Notes under the pieces: generated by a model
Databases searched by the model: none
What the model saw: the letters and a program-made list of their open reading frames with translations, nothing else
What the model was told of the DNA's origin: nothing
Origin: JAKAGZ01 sp963772675
GTDB taxonomy: Bacteria; Bacteroidota; Ignavibacteria; Ignavibacteriales; Ignavibacteriaceae
Direction: 5' to 3'
Assembly (NCBI GenBank): GCA_963772675.1
Contig: CAVYYF010000003.1
Span: forward strand, 124,001-188,000
Length of the DNA: 64,000 nucleotides
Shown here: positions 19,095-28,791 of the stretch, in pieces
Layout of the letters: every line of letters starts with the position of its first letter
How positions within the stretch are numbered: the stretch's first letter is position 1
Translations under genes and position numbers: made by a program

Positions 19095-19457
19095 TTATGG
19101 TTCTGATATTGCTAACCAATCGCCGGCTATCCCCATAATTTTTGTATCATTCCAGGTTGCTACTTTTATTGAAAAGCCATCACGTGAAATAGATAATGCT
19201 TCAACCCTATATCTTAGGTTTGTTTGAGTCTCTGCATCAAGCTTTGTTACAGACAGGATAATTTTAGGTTTCTTATCAAAACCCTTATCGAAGTTTACAT
19301 ATATCGTCATAGATCTGTCACCAGACTGTTTATCCAACGTGTAATTTTGCATTGTATTATCAAGCGAGTACTTTCCACTTTCCATTTGTTGAGCATATAA
19401 TGCGCTCGAACCAACTAAAAACACTAATGCTACAAACGCTAATTTTAAGATTTTCAT
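19095..19457 (-). CDS. Secreted H-type-lectin-like domain protein
   Basis: A 120-residue exported protein. The signal peptide is KILKLAFVALVFLVGSSALYAQ. The remainder forms one beta-rich domain: YVNFDKGFDKKPKIILSV, NLRYRVEALSISRDGFSI and a final TWNDTKIMGIAGDWLAIS. A paired F-x-F near P-x-I, followed by a gF strand, a T-W-x-D-T segment and a closing W-x-A-I, is the pattern of the H-type lectin domain (a GalNAc-binding fold first known from animals). ATG at 19457 has a strong AGAGGAG upstream; a longer frame from 19508 has none. It is a single gene. Sugar binding is inferred and untested. Confidence 0.7.
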   Translation of the reverse strand: MKILKLAFVALVFLVGSSALYAQQMESGKYSLDNTMQNYTLDKQSGDRSMTIYVNFDKGFDKKPKIILSVTKLDAETQTNLRYRVEALSISRDGFSIKVATWNDTKIMGIAGDWLAISEP

Positions 19458-19668
19458 ATTATGACTCCTCTTATTATTGGAAGGAATAAATAGTACATTT
19501 TTAAACACATTTACTTACCTGGAATCTGCAATAAGCCCAGTCAGAAAATTACTTAAATGGGCCACCTCAAGTAATAGTTAACATAAATAATAAATTTTAT
19601 ATAAGCAATATTTATTTAGGAGAGGGTTATTTAGTAGTCTGAACAAATTAAAAAGAGCATATTATTGA

Positions 19669-21068
19669 TTAAGCCAATTTCTTGTTTGCAAGATGCCCAA
19701 TAAAATGTATAACGATCGATACAAATAGCCCAACCAGCATAGGCTCAATCTCATTAATTATTGTAATATCCGAAAAATTATCTCTAACGATATACCATGT
19801 CAGGCTACATAGCACAGCCAGTATCATTTCAATAAGCACAATCTTATTATCAATTTTTATTTTTGTATAATAAGCGCTAACAACAGGAATGATCATTCCG
19901 GGAATACATATTGAGCCAATCATATACCATATTTGAATTACTGATGGAATAGCATAAGCAAGCAAAGCTGCAATTATTCCCGAAGCAATTAATCCGTAAA
20001 CCGTATACTCCTTTAATTTATATTCACTCGAATGTTTACTCAAGCGAAAGATAAAATCTCTTCCAATCGTCGTTCCGCTTAAAAATAAAAAGCTGTTGAG
20101 GTAGAAATGATAGTTGCAAATAAGCCTGCATAGAAAATTCCTTTGAAACCGGGTTTAAGTATTTTTTCTGCTAAGAAGAGGGAAAGCTAAAACAGGTTGT
20201 TTTATATCAGGAATTAATGCACGGGAATATAACCCGGTTGAAGTTGTAAGAAAATCAAACAAAGCCCAGAAGCAAATTGAGATTAGTATTCCCTTCTTAG
20301 CAATGTCCCCTGTTTTTGCAGCGTAGCATCTTTGGTGAAAGCCGGGATCTGCAAAAGTCCATAGTGCAATTAAAAACCAGACAATTAAAAATGTTGGTGA
20401 TGCTCCGCCAGTAAGAGTAAGATATTTCGGCGGCAATGAGTGTACAAGAAAATTAGTTCCACCAAGCGTTGTATAACAGAAAATTAAAATAATTATAAAT
20501 GCCAGGAACATAATAAAAAATTGGAACGAGTCTGTATAAACGCTGCTTCTGAAGCCGCCTTTGAATAAATAAGAAAGTGAAAGTATCAGACTGATTATAA
20601 GACTATAAATAATATTGATATTAAATATCAGCGAAATAAGGCTGGCTGTCATTAGCAGATATGGCGCAGGAGAAACAAGTATAAAGACAAGAACAGCCGA
20701 AATAAGTCCGACTTTCTTTCCATAAGCGTCTGAAAGCTTATCCGGGATTGTAAAAAGAGAGGCCTCCCTGATTTTTTTTGCAAACAATAGCGCAAACAAA
20801 AATGCAAAAAGATAATATGGAAGTCCCTGTGTAAACCAGCTTGCTATTCCATATCTGTAAGTGAACTCTCCGACCCCTAATATTCCCCCGTACCAGGCGG
20901 AGACAGTTGTAAGTACAAACAATAGCAGTCCTACTTTCCTTCCAGAAAGTAGATAGTCATCTGCTTCATTCTTCGTACGCTTGCCCGAATAAAATCCGAT
21001 TATAAGTAGAACAATTAATAAAAAATACAATTATTACTGCAATATCTAAAAAGACTAAAAGAGACCAT
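19669..21068 (-). pseudogene. Sodium:solute symporter of the thiamine operon, frameshifted
   Basis: Pieces in several frames add up to one SSS-family symporter of about 466 residues with a dozen membrane segments. The largest piece (21030-20155) has KRTKNEADDYLLSGRKVG and SAWYGGILGVGEF; the C-terminal piece (20043-19669) completes the helices. Breaks lie near 20165-20175 (one extra base before AEKILKPGF) and near 20080-20090 (one base lost before NSFLFLSGTTIGRDF). A third, in the T-run near 21020, separates LDIAVIIVF from the main frame. The start is uncertain; an ATG at 21068 overlapping the TPK gene is possible but needs a fourth indel. It follows a TPP riboswitch and TPK gene, so thiamine or precursor import is inferred. 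Confidence 0.7.
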
Positions 21069-21708
21069 TTCTTCTCACCGTGTTGAATTCTCTTATAACA
21101 AAAATAATCCCGCCGGTAATTTTCAAATTAACAAAATCTGATAAAGCAACATTACTTGTACTTTCTTTTTTACCAAATGGAAGGGAAACTTTGTTGAGTG
21201 GATATTTTAACCCTTTTGAAGTGATTCTTGTTTTTTCATCAAAGCCGTAAATTGAAAATATTTCACCGGGTAAAGTTTTAATTCTGACATTCTTGGAATA
21301 TGCGGTAAGCAACGATTTTTCAGCAATTATTTTTATTCCAATTTTATTGAAATACTTCAGCACTATTCCAAGATTACAAAAAGTATGATCCAACCTGTCA
21401 CCGGTAACACCAGTCAGAACCGCCTCTTTAATCCCTTTGCTAATTGAAAACTTCAGACACTTCTCAATGTCAGTATCAGTTTGCCTTTTTATTCCAATGA
21501 TCTTTGATATATTTTTATAATGTTTAAGAGTCTTCTCAGAAATAGAATCAAGATCACCGATGATAAAGTCAGGGATTATTCCAAGTTTTCTTGCTGAATT
21601 TGCCCCTCCATCGGCACAAATTATTGTCGAATGACCTTCCTTCTGAAGATATTCAATAATATTTTTGCGGGGAGGTTTGCCGTTACCTATGATAATGCAA
21701 CGTTTCAT
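21055..21708 (-). CDS. thiN: Thiamine pyrophosphokinase
   Basis: A 217-residue cytoplasmic enzyme that transfers pyrophosphate from ATP to thiamine to make thiamine diphosphate. Family motifs are CADGGANSARKLGIIPDFIIGDLDS, here residues 31-55, the DTDIEKCL substrate-binding segment, and VLTGVTGDRLDH. The C-terminal beta domain (SIYGFDEKTRITSKGLKYPL, then SNVA) closes the active site. It lies 37 bases after the TonB-dependent receptor gene and overlaps the symporter gene. The enzyme is expected to trap imported thiamine. Regulation by the upstream TPP riboswitch is likely. Confidence 0.93.
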   Translation of the reverse strand: MKRCIIIGNGKPPRKNIIEYLQKEGHSTIICADGGANSARKLGIIPDFIIGDLDSISEKTLKHYKNISKIIGIKRQTDTDIEKCLKFSISKGIKEAVLTGVTGDRLDHTFCNLGIVLKYFNKIGIKIIAEKSLLTAYSKNVRIKTLPGEIFSIYGFDEKTRITSKGLKYPLNKVSLPFGKKESTSNVALSDFVNLKITGGIIFVIREFNTVRRNGLF

Positions 21709-21745
21709 TTTATATTATTGTGATATTCTTACTAAAGTTAAAGTA

Positions 21746-24211
21746 TTAAAGTCCAATCTCTAATCCAGCCAGGAAATTTCTGTCGGCAGCCGGGAAAAAT
21801 TCACCACCAATAGCATTTGCTGAATATAATTTGTCAAAAATATTATTAATCTGAAAATAAACCTTAGAGGAAGTTAGCGAATTAAACAGGTTAAATTGAT
21901 AGCTTGCTATCATATCTGCATTAAAATATGCGTCATTTACATTATCAGAATAACTTACAAAACCTGGGAAAGCATTTAAATATTTGTTCAGATTTTCATC
22001 ATAATTATCAGAGTAAAACTTCCCTACATATTTCCCGGTTATTTGTACAAAATAATTGTCTTGCTTATAAGTAACTCCGGCATTTGCCAGGAAATCAGGG
22101 AATCCGCTTATTCTGTTACTGCTTAGGTCAATTATATCTGTTGCGTTTATATAATATTTTCCGTCTTTTATTTCATTCTTACTATAAGTAGCGTTCCCGA
22201 AAACAGAGATTCCTTCATTCAGCTTTAAGTTAACTGAAAACTCAACTCCACGATGAAGTGTTTGAGGTACATTTCCGGTAATTGGTTGGCCATAAATATC
22301 AACTTTACCGTTTTTCACAATTTCATTATCAAATATCATATAAAACATGTTCAAAGATATGTTAAGGTTTCTTGAATTTATAGAACTCCCAAATTCAATA
22401 TCGTTCATTGTCTCCGGCTTAACAAGCGGTTCATTAAAATTGTAACTCCCGCCCGGATTCTGAACAAACTGTGGAGTTACACCTCCGGTTGCTTCATCAG
22501 CATTATAATAATTAGATAATCTCGGTTCTCTTGAAACCCTGGCGAATGACAAGTAAATGTTTTGCCCGTGATTTACTATATAATTTATTCCTAACCTTGG
22601 ATTAAAAAACAGGTTACTAACCTGAAAGTCAGTTCCGATATATTTTTCATCATATAGTTTATATTTATTATAAGCTAATTGCACTTCACCGAGTAAATTA
22701 AATTTATCATTAATATTATAGGTTTCGTGAATGAATCCATTGACTATATCTTTCCCTCCTTTATAGGAATAATATCTGTAGTCTTTAGTAACTCCGACAG
22801 GAAGATTTTCCGCAAAGCTTATACCACCCCAGTGCGTTGAGCGATGCAATCGGAACTCACCACCAATAATTAATTCACCGTTATTGTGTTTAATGCTAAC
22901 TCTTGGTATCCAGCCATATTGCGTATTTTCAACCTGCGCACGTATCAAAGTATTGACAGGATTTCCGACAGGGCTAAAACCATTGGCGTGTGTTAATCTT
23001 AAATAGCTTGTATCAGCCCATGATCCATCAAAGTCAAAAAAGCCATTTCCAATTACAAGAAATAAAGCTGAATTAATCGTAACTTTATTATTTAGCTGAT
23101 ATTCATTCAGGATTTCAAAATGAGGTTGTGAGAAGTTCTCAATTTCTGTGGGGCGTCTTTCCAGCGTGTAAGTATAATTGTTGCTGTTTGCTTCCCAATA
23201 TGAATAATTTGCCGTTCTTAAATCTTTATTTTTTATTGCAAACTTTGGCAAGCCCGTATAAGCCAATCCATCAGCAATTGGTCCGCCGTATAAGTTAATC
23301 TGAGTGGTTAAATCTTTATCATACCTGACAGCCGAGATGTGATATGCAGTAAAGTCTATCCAGCTTTTCTGCCTGTACCCGCTGCTTAACGTTTTGGAAA
23401 GATTTGCATATACGGAATATTTACTATCAATAAGTCCACTAGAATATGAAACAGAATATTTGCGGGTATTATAGCTTCCTATTGAGGCTGAATAAACTTG
23501 CTTTGGTTCATTGGAGAATGAAGATGTGATAATATTAATCGAACCTCCAATGGCAGGATAGCCTGTCACCCCGGAGCCTGCTCCCCTTTGCACCTGGATC
23601 AAATCTGTGCTTGCCAACAAATCAGGAAAATCAAGCCAATAAACATTGTGGTCTTCCGGATCATTCTGTGGAATACCATTTATAGAAACAGAAATGCGCC
23701 TCTGATCAAAACCCCGAATGCTCAAATAATTATAGCCCAGTCCATTTCCATTTTCAGAATAAAATGTCGTTGATGGTAGTGCTCCAAGATATTCGGGAAT
23801 ATCCTGAAGCGTGTAATTTTCCTCAATATCTTTGCGGTTAATTTTGCTGAAGGCAAGTGGTGTTACTCCTTCCTTTCCAACACTTCCTTCAACAAGGACA
23901 GTCTGTGCAGGAATCACTTTAGGCTTCAATTCAATTATTATTTTATTTTTGCCTTCACCAGTAACCTTATATTGAAAATTAAAATAGCCCACATAACTTA
24001 CTGTTATTATATCCTTTAGTCTTAGTCCGTTAAACCCGAATATTCCATTCTTATCCGTAGTAGTCCCTATGGAATTATCTCTTATGAGTACAAGATTTGC
24101 TCCGGGAAGAGAAAGCTTCGTTGTGGAGTCTATAACCCTCCCATGGATAGTTATATTCTGTGCTTGTAAAAGAATTGCTGAAAAAAAAAGGAGACCAATT
24201 AAGATTTTCAT
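21746..24211 (-). CDS. TonB-dependent receptor, predicted thiamine uptake
   Basis: An 821-residue outer-membrane receptor. A signal peptide (KILIGLLFFSAILLQAQ) is followed by a carboxypeptidase-regulatory-like domain at about 20-105 (GRVIDSTTKLSLPGANLVL), a plug domain at about 115-225 (LPSTTFYSENGNGLGYNYLSI region and IQVQRGAGSGVTGYPAIGG), and a 22-strand barrel ending in a GLEIGL terminus. The energised TonB complex would drive import. The ATG at 24211 is preferred because GGGAGG lies just upstream; a TTG inside that site would extend it. A TPP riboswitch 90 bases upstream and a downstream TPK gene point to thiamine or a precursor as substrate; this is inference from regulation. Confidence 0.92.
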   Translation of the reverse strand: MKILIGLLFFSAILLQAQNITIHGRVIDSTTKLSLPGANLVLIRDNSIGTTTDKNGIFGFNGLRLKDIITVSYVGYFNFQYKVTGEGKNKIIIELKPKVIPAQTVLVEGSVGKEGVTPLAFSKINRKDIEENYTLQDIPEYLGALPSTTFYSENGNGLGYNYLSIRGFDQRRISVSINGIPQNDPEDHNVYWLDFPDLLASTDLIQVQRGAGSGVTGYPAIGGSINIITSSFSNEPKQVYSASIGSYNTRKYSVSYSSGLIDSKYSVYANLSKTLSSGYRQKSWIDFTAYHISAVRYDKDLTTQINLYGGPIADGLAYTGLPKFAIKNKDLRTANYSYWEANSNNYTYTLERRPTEIENFSQPHFEILNEYQLNNKVTINSALFLVIGNGFFDFDGSWADTSYLRLTHANGFSPVGNPVNTLIRAQVENTQYGWIPRVSIKHNNGELIIGGEFRLHRSTHWGGISFAENLPVGVTKDYRYYSYKGGKDIVNGFIHETYNINDKFNLLGEVQLAYNKYKLYDEKYIGTDFQVSNLFFNPRLGINYIVNHGQNIYLSFARVSREPRLSNYYNADEATGGVTPQFVQNPGGSYNFNEPLVKPETMNDIEFGSSINSRNLNISLNMFYMIFDNEIVKNGKVDIYGQPITGNVPQTLHRGVEFSVNLKLNEGISVFGNATYSKNEIKDGKYYINATDIIDLSSNRISGFPDFLANAGVTYKQDNYFVQITGKYVGKFYSDNYDENLNKYLNAFPGFVSYSDNVNDAYFNADMIASYQFNLFNSLTSSKVYFQINNIFDKLYSANAIGGEFFPAADRNFLAGLEIGL

Positions 24212-24229
24212 TTTATTACCTCCCAAAAT

Positions 24230-24276
24230 AAAAAAAGCCGTTTTTATATCCGAAGTTCATATTCGGAGAAACGGCT
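24230..24276 (-). terminator. Expression-platform terminator of the TPP riboswitch
   Basis: On the minus strand AGCCGTTT pairs with AAACGGCT (24269-24276 and 24236-24243), with a nested hairpin TCCGAA/TTCGGA between them, and a run of Ts follows (24230-24235). It lies between the aptamer and the receptor's ribosome binding site, so it probably ends transcription when TPP is bound. Confidence 0.82.
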
Positions 24277-24300
24277 AAAAATCTTATTTAGGTCTTTACC

Positions 24301-24386
24301 CCGTTTCCCTACGCTGGAATTACCCAGATCAGGTTAAAGGGTATTATCTCAGATATCCCGAAGATTCGGGATAACACCCCTAACGG
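24301..24386 (-). promoter_or_regulatory. TPP riboswitch (THI element)
   Basis: The minus strand carries the conserved THI-box parts in order: AGGGGTG, CTGAGAT, ACCC then AACCTGATCTGG, TTCCAGCGTAGGGAA. The closing P1 stem is CCGTT (24382-24386) with AACGG (24301-24305). A variable P3a arm (ATCCCGAA/TTCGGGAT) sits at about 24354-24371. It binds thiamine diphosphate and should switch off the receptor/TPK/symporter operon when the cofactor is abundant, through the terminator just downstream. Confidence 0.96.
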
Positions 24387-24412
24387 CCAATTGCAGATAT
24401 GCTAATTATGAT

Positions 24413-24445
24413 CAAATTTAATAAGAACTACAAATTCAACACAAA
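24413..24445 (-). promoter_or_regulatory. Bacteroidota-type promoter of the thiamine operon
   Basis: On the minus strand TTTG (24445-24442) is followed after 21 bases by TAAATTTG (24420-24413), an exact match to the TTTG/TAnnTTTG promoter of Bacteroidota. Transcription would begin about 20 bases before the TPP aptamer, exactly where the riboswitch leader needs it. Confidence 0.6.
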
Positions 24446-24464
24446 GTAAAAATAATTACCTGCT

Positions 24465-27098
24465 TTATTCAATAATTAATTCCTGCCCGATAATTAATTT
24501 ATTGGTTTTCATATTATTTAATTTTTTCAATCTGCTGATAGTTGTATTATACTGATGCGCAATTGTATAAAGTGATTCGCCTGAAGTAACGACATGTGAT
24601 CTAATACCGATAACTTTGGATTTACCGCTTGATTTGTTTGATGACACAGTTTCAGGCAGATCATTTATATCGGCATCTGAATAAATCTTCAGCGTTCTAC
24701 CGGCATAAATTCTATTGCCCCTTAATCTATTCCATCTTCTTATATCAGATATAGATACATGATAGAGATCCGCAATCTGACTAATTGCATCACCTTCTTT
24801 GACTTCATAATAATTTAAGTTTGCTGCTGTCTTGGAAGTATTGTCTCCCAAAGAAGACGAACCACGCCCATAAATTTTTAGTGTCTCACCCATATTTATT
24901 CTGGTATTAGTAAGTCTGTTCCATTTCATAATTTCTACAACAGGTATTCCAAATTTATGGGCAATCTCGCTTATTGTATCGCCATTTCGCACCTTATATC
25001 GAAAGACATTACTTTTCGAAGAACTGACATCTTGAGTTGCTGCATAACCTTTTGACTTATCTGATAATATTTTCAACTTCTCCCCGACATAAATTCTGCT
25101 ACCAGATAAATTATTCCAATCCATCAGATCACTCACATCTACTCCGTATCTTGCTGCTATATAACTCAGACTTTCCCCACGCCTTATCCTATGGGATATC
25201 CAACTATTTGATGTTTTAGCAGGTACATTCATTGTCACAGCTTTTTCCAGTTCAGATTGATTATCAAGGCTTGCGTAATAATCTTTTTTATCATTGAGTA
25301 CATAGACAGAAAGTTTTTGCCCAATGGTAATTGCTTTGGTATAAGGAATATTATTCCAGTTTCTTATATCACTTACTCTCACATTAAACAGGTGAGCAAT
25401 ACCCAACAAATTGTCTTTCTTTTTTACGTGATAGATGACTTCAGATTTACCGGCTGGTGCAATAACAGTTGCATTATCATCTGCATCTTTTTCAACAGAT
25501 TCAATATCACTAAATGAAACCTGGTCACCTGATATTTGCGTCGAATCATCTGAATCCTGATTCAAAGTTACATAAGGAGAAACATATCCGTTGCTATCAG
25601 AATTAAGTGCAACATTTGTATCAGCCGAATTATCTTCAGTCGCTGTTTCAATATTTGTGTTGTAAGCATAATCGGAATTTGTTACGATTCCAGGAATTTT
25701 GAGCTTTACTCCAATATACAATCTTGATCGAACTGAAATGTTATTTGTAGAAGCAAGTTCATGCAAAGGTATCCCGTATCTTGCAGCAATTCCTGAAAGA
25801 GTTTCACCACTCCTCACAGTATGAATGAGATAATTTCTTCTTGCACTTTCAGGAACATTAACTAAACTTGCGGTTAATTTTTCAAGATACCCTTTTGGTA
25901 TTCTTAATGGAAATCCACCATCATAATTTGCTGGAGTACACATCTGTGTAAGTTCGGGATTTAATGATTTTAATGAGTCAATATCTATTCCGGTTGATTG
26001 AGCAAGGTAGTTCAAATCAATCGCGCCATTAATTGTGCATACGTCGTATTGTTGTGGTTTATTGTAATCAATGTTAGTAAATCCATATTTTGCAGGATTC
26101 ATTCCGATTAAACATACCGCAATAAACTGCGGCACATAACTACGGGTCTCACGCGGAAGATATCTTCGAGCATCCCAGAAATCAGTGCTTCCTGATCTTC
26201 TTATTGCCCTGGTAATCCTTCCTTCTCCGGCATCATATGCGGCAAGCACAAGATACCAGTCGCCCAGATCATCATAAAGATCTTTCAAATGTTTTGCAGC
26301 AGCTTCAGTGGCCTTTTCCGGATTTCTCCTCTCGTCGTAATAAAAATCTGATTGTAATCCATACATTCTTCCGGTCGCTTTTACAAACTGCCACATGCCA
26401 ACAGCACTCGCCCACGACCTGGCAGTAGGGTTCAATCCGCTTTCCACCATACTTAAAAACGCAAGCTGCTTAGGTATCCCTTCCTGTTCAAAAATCTTTG
26501 TTATCATTGGAAAGTACTTTCCGGATCGTTCGAGCCATGTCTGCATATACTCTTTTCCACGACCTGTAAAATAATCTATCCACTGATCAACGATAGGGTT
26601 TACCTCAAGCGGAATTTCAGCAGGAATTATTATTGATTTATAATTTTTGAGGACATTTGTTTCTTTGCTATTTTGAATTTGTAACTCTGAAACAGTTTTT
26701 CCCATCCACTCTTCAAGAGCAGCAAAAGAAGCATCAGCTGGTAAATCCGACAGGCCATCAACATATTTTTTATAATCATCCAGAATCGATTTTTCTAATT
26801 CCGCATAGGCTTCATTTTCTTCAATACCAGGATAATAACTTAAACTGTTGATTATTTTTAAAGCCGATTCAAAGTTTGATATAGTTTCATTTGTATTCTT
26901 TAATTCCTGTTTTGCCAGAGCAATAACATAATATTGTCTTGCCTGCTCTAGCATTTCAGAAACTATACCGACCTTTTGAACTTTTTGTGATGATTCTTTA
27001 GGTGAGTACTCCTTTATCATATCTTTATTTGTACCGCAGGAATAAAACACTATTGCAAATAAAGAAACAATAAATACCGGTAGGGCTCTTTTGATCAT
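24465..27098 (-). CDS. mltD: MltD-like lytic transglycosylase with six LysM domains
   Basis: An 877-residue lipoprotein (cysteine 21 in the FYSC lipobox) that cleaves the glycan strands of peptidoglycan. After a helical region (about 30-170) comes the SLT domain, with the catalytic glutamate E219 in SMVESGLNP and the AVGMWQFVKATG segment. Six LysM domains follow from about residue 425 to the end, each opening with a pattern such as HTVRSGETLSGIA, joined by Ser/Asp-rich linkers. E. coli MltD has two LysM domains, so this one has an extended wall-binding tail. The gene is monocistronic, followed by 123 bases of AT-rich spacer toward the carboxylase side. Confidence 0.92.
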   Translation of the reverse strand: MIKRALPVFIVSLFAIVFYSCGTNKDMIKEYSPKESSQKVQKVGIVSEMLEQARQYYVIALAKQELKNTNETISNFESALKIINSLSYYPGIEENEAYAELEKSILDDYKKYVDGLSDLPADASFAALEEWMGKTVSELQIQNSKETNVLKNYKSIIIPAEIPLEVNPIVDQWIDYFTGRGKEYMQTWLERSGKYFPMITKIFEQEGIPKQLAFLSMVESGLNPTARSWASAVGMWQFVKATGRMYGLQSDFYYDERRNPEKATEAAAKHLKDLYDDLGDWYLVLAAYDAGEGRITRAIRRSGSTDFWDARRYLPRETRSYVPQFIAVCLIGMNPAKYGFTNIDYNKPQQYDVCTINGAIDLNYLAQSTGIDIDSLKSLNPELTQMCTPANYDGGFPLRIPKGYLEKLTASLVNVPESARRNYLIHTVRSGETLSGIAARYGIPLHELASTNNISVRSRLYIGVKLKIPGIVTNSDYAYNTNIETATEDNSADTNVALNSDSNGYVSPYVTLNQDSDDSTQISGDQVSFSDIESVEKDADDNATVIAPAGKSEVIYHVKKKDNLLGIAHLFNVRVSDIRNWNNIPYTKAITIGQKLSVYVLNDKKDYYASLDNQSELEKAVTMNVPAKTSNSWISHRIRRGESLSYIAARYGVDVSDLMDWNNLSGSRIYVGEKLKILSDKSKGYAATQDVSSSKSNVFRYKVRNGDTISEIAHKFGIPVVEIMKWNRLTNTRINMGETLKIYGRGSSSLGDNTSKTAANLNYYEVKEGDAISQIADLYHVSISDIRRWNRLRGNRIYAGRTLKIYSDADINDLPETVSSNKSSGKSKVIGIRSHVVTSGESLYTIAHQYNTTISRLKKLNNMKTNKLIIGQELIIE

Positions 27099-27221
27099 TC
27101 AAACTCCAATTGAGTGATATTTAGGTGCGAATATAAGCCTTAGTTTTTCTTTTATCAAGTAGTATTTTAGCTAATCGGCTTAACTGATTATTTTGTCATA
27201 GGTTAAATTGCGGCAGAAACG

Positions 27222-28766
27222 CTATAAAGGTATATTTCCGTGCTTTTTTCTTGGGTTTCTATCAACTTTTGTTTTTAATAATTTGAATGAATTTATCAGC
27301 TTAATTTTTGTATCCCTTGGAAGAATTACATCATCAAGATAGCCTCTTTCAGCAGCAATATAGGGATTTGCAAATTTTTCAATGTACTCTGATAATTTCT
27401 TTTCTGTTTCTTGTTTCGGATCTTCGGCATTTGCAATTTCTTTTTTGAAAATAATTTCAACAGCTCCTTTAGGACCCATAACAGCTATCTCTGCGCTTGG
27501 CCAGGCAAAATTAAAATCGCCGCGGATGTGTTTTGAATTCATAACATCATAAGCACCGCCATAAGCTTTTCTCGTAATCACAGTAACTTTGGGAACCGTA
27601 GCTTCACAAAATGCATAAAGTAGTTTCGATCCGTGTCTTATTATACCTCCCCACTCCTGTTCAGTTCCCGGCAAAAATCCAGGAACATCTTCGAGCACCA
27701 ATAAAGGAATATTAAACGCATCGCAAAACCTGACAAACCTGGCCCCTTTCACCGAAGCATTTATATCAAGAACTCCCGCAAGTACTGATGGTTGATTTGC
27801 AACTATACCTACCGACATTCCGCCAACTCTAGCAAAACCAACCACTATGTTTTGTGCATAGTTGGAATGTACTTCCAGGAATTCTCTTTCATCGACCAAT
27901 AAATTTATTATTTCTTTCATGTCATAAGGTTTATTCGGATTGTCAGGAATAATATTATCTAGTTCGTTTATAGGTTTGAGTGTTGATTCATCAAAATCTG
28001 TATCGTAAGGCTTGTCCATAAAATTTAACGGAAGATAGCTCATCAATTTCCTGATGTTAAGTAATATCTCCACTTCGTTGTCAAAAATGAAATGTGCTAC
28101 GCCGCTTTTCGTTGCATGAGTTTCAGCACCGCCAAGATCTTCAAATGTCACATCTTCATGTGTAACTGTTTTCACAACATTAGGGCCAGTAACAAACATG
28201 TGACTTGTATTTTTAACCATAAAAATAAAATCGGTGATAGCAGGAGAATAAACTGCTCCACCGGCGCAGGGACCCAGGATAGCCGAAATTTGGGGAACAA
28301 CACCCGATGCCAAAGTATTTAATAAAAATATATCGGCATAACCACCTAGACTAACAACACCTTCCTGAATTCTCGCACCGCCTGAATCATTCAGTCCAAT
28401 TACAGGAATTCCAACCTTCATTGCTTTTTCCATAATCTTTGCAATTTTTTCGGCGTGTGCTTCCGATAACGAACCACCAAAGACTGTAAAATCCTGACTA
28501 AAAACAGCAACAGATCTGCCATCTATTTTTGCAAAACCTGTTACAACACCATCACCGGGATAATGTTGTTTATTAAGGCCGAAATCGGTTGCACGATGTT
28601 TAACGAACATATCAATTTCTTCGAAGCTCCCTTCGTCAACGAGAAGTTCAATTCTTTCGCGAGCAGAGAGTTTTCCCTTTTCGTGCTGTGATTTTAATCT
28701 TTCTGCGCCACCGCCGAGTTTAGCCTTTTCTTTTTTATTTAGCAGATCATCAATTTTATCCTGCAT
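27222..28766 (-). CDS. Acyl-CoA carboxylase, carboxyltransferase beta subunit
   Basis: A 514-residue carboxyltransferase of the PccB/MmdA type, which moves CO2 between carboxybiotin and an acyl-CoA such as propionyl-CoA. Crotonase-fold hallmarks are visible: LNDSGGARIQEGV and ILGPCAGGAVYSPA in the N-terminal half, LVLEDVPGFLPGTEQEWGGIIRHG and VTVITRKAYGGAYDVM-type oxyanion segments in the C-terminal half, and the conserved HGNIPL end. Biotin carrier and carboxylase subunits are not in the window, so forward carboxylase and sodium-pump decarboxylase roles cannot be told apart. It lies 25 bases after the degenerate ABC ATPase gene. Confidence 0.93.
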   Translation of the reverse strand: MQDKIDDLLNKKEKAKLGGGAERLKSQHEKGKLSARERIELLVDEGSFEEIDMFVKHRATDFGLNKQHYPGDGVVTGFAKIDGRSVAVFSQDFTVFGGSLSEAHAEKIAKIMEKAMKVGIPVIGLNDSGGARIQEGVVSLGGYADIFLLNTLASGVVPQISAILGPCAGGAVYSPAITDFIFMVKNTSHMFVTGPNVVKTVTHEDVTFEDLGGAETHATKSGVAHFIFDNEVEILLNIRKLMSYLPLNFMDKPYDTDFDESTLKPINELDNIIPDNPNKPYDMKEIINLLVDEREFLEVHSNYAQNIVVGFARVGGMSVGIVANQPSVLAGVLDINASVKGARFVRFCDAFNIPLLVLEDVPGFLPGTEQEWGGIIRHGSKLLYAFCEATVPKVTVITRKAYGGAYDVMNSKHIRGDFNFAWPSAEIAVMGPKGAVEIIFKKEIANAEDPKQETEKKLSEYIEKFANPYIAAERGYLDDVILPRDTKIKLINSFKLLKTKVDRNPRKKHGNIPL

Positions 28767-28791
28767 AATAAATTTGCCTTTTCAAATTTTA

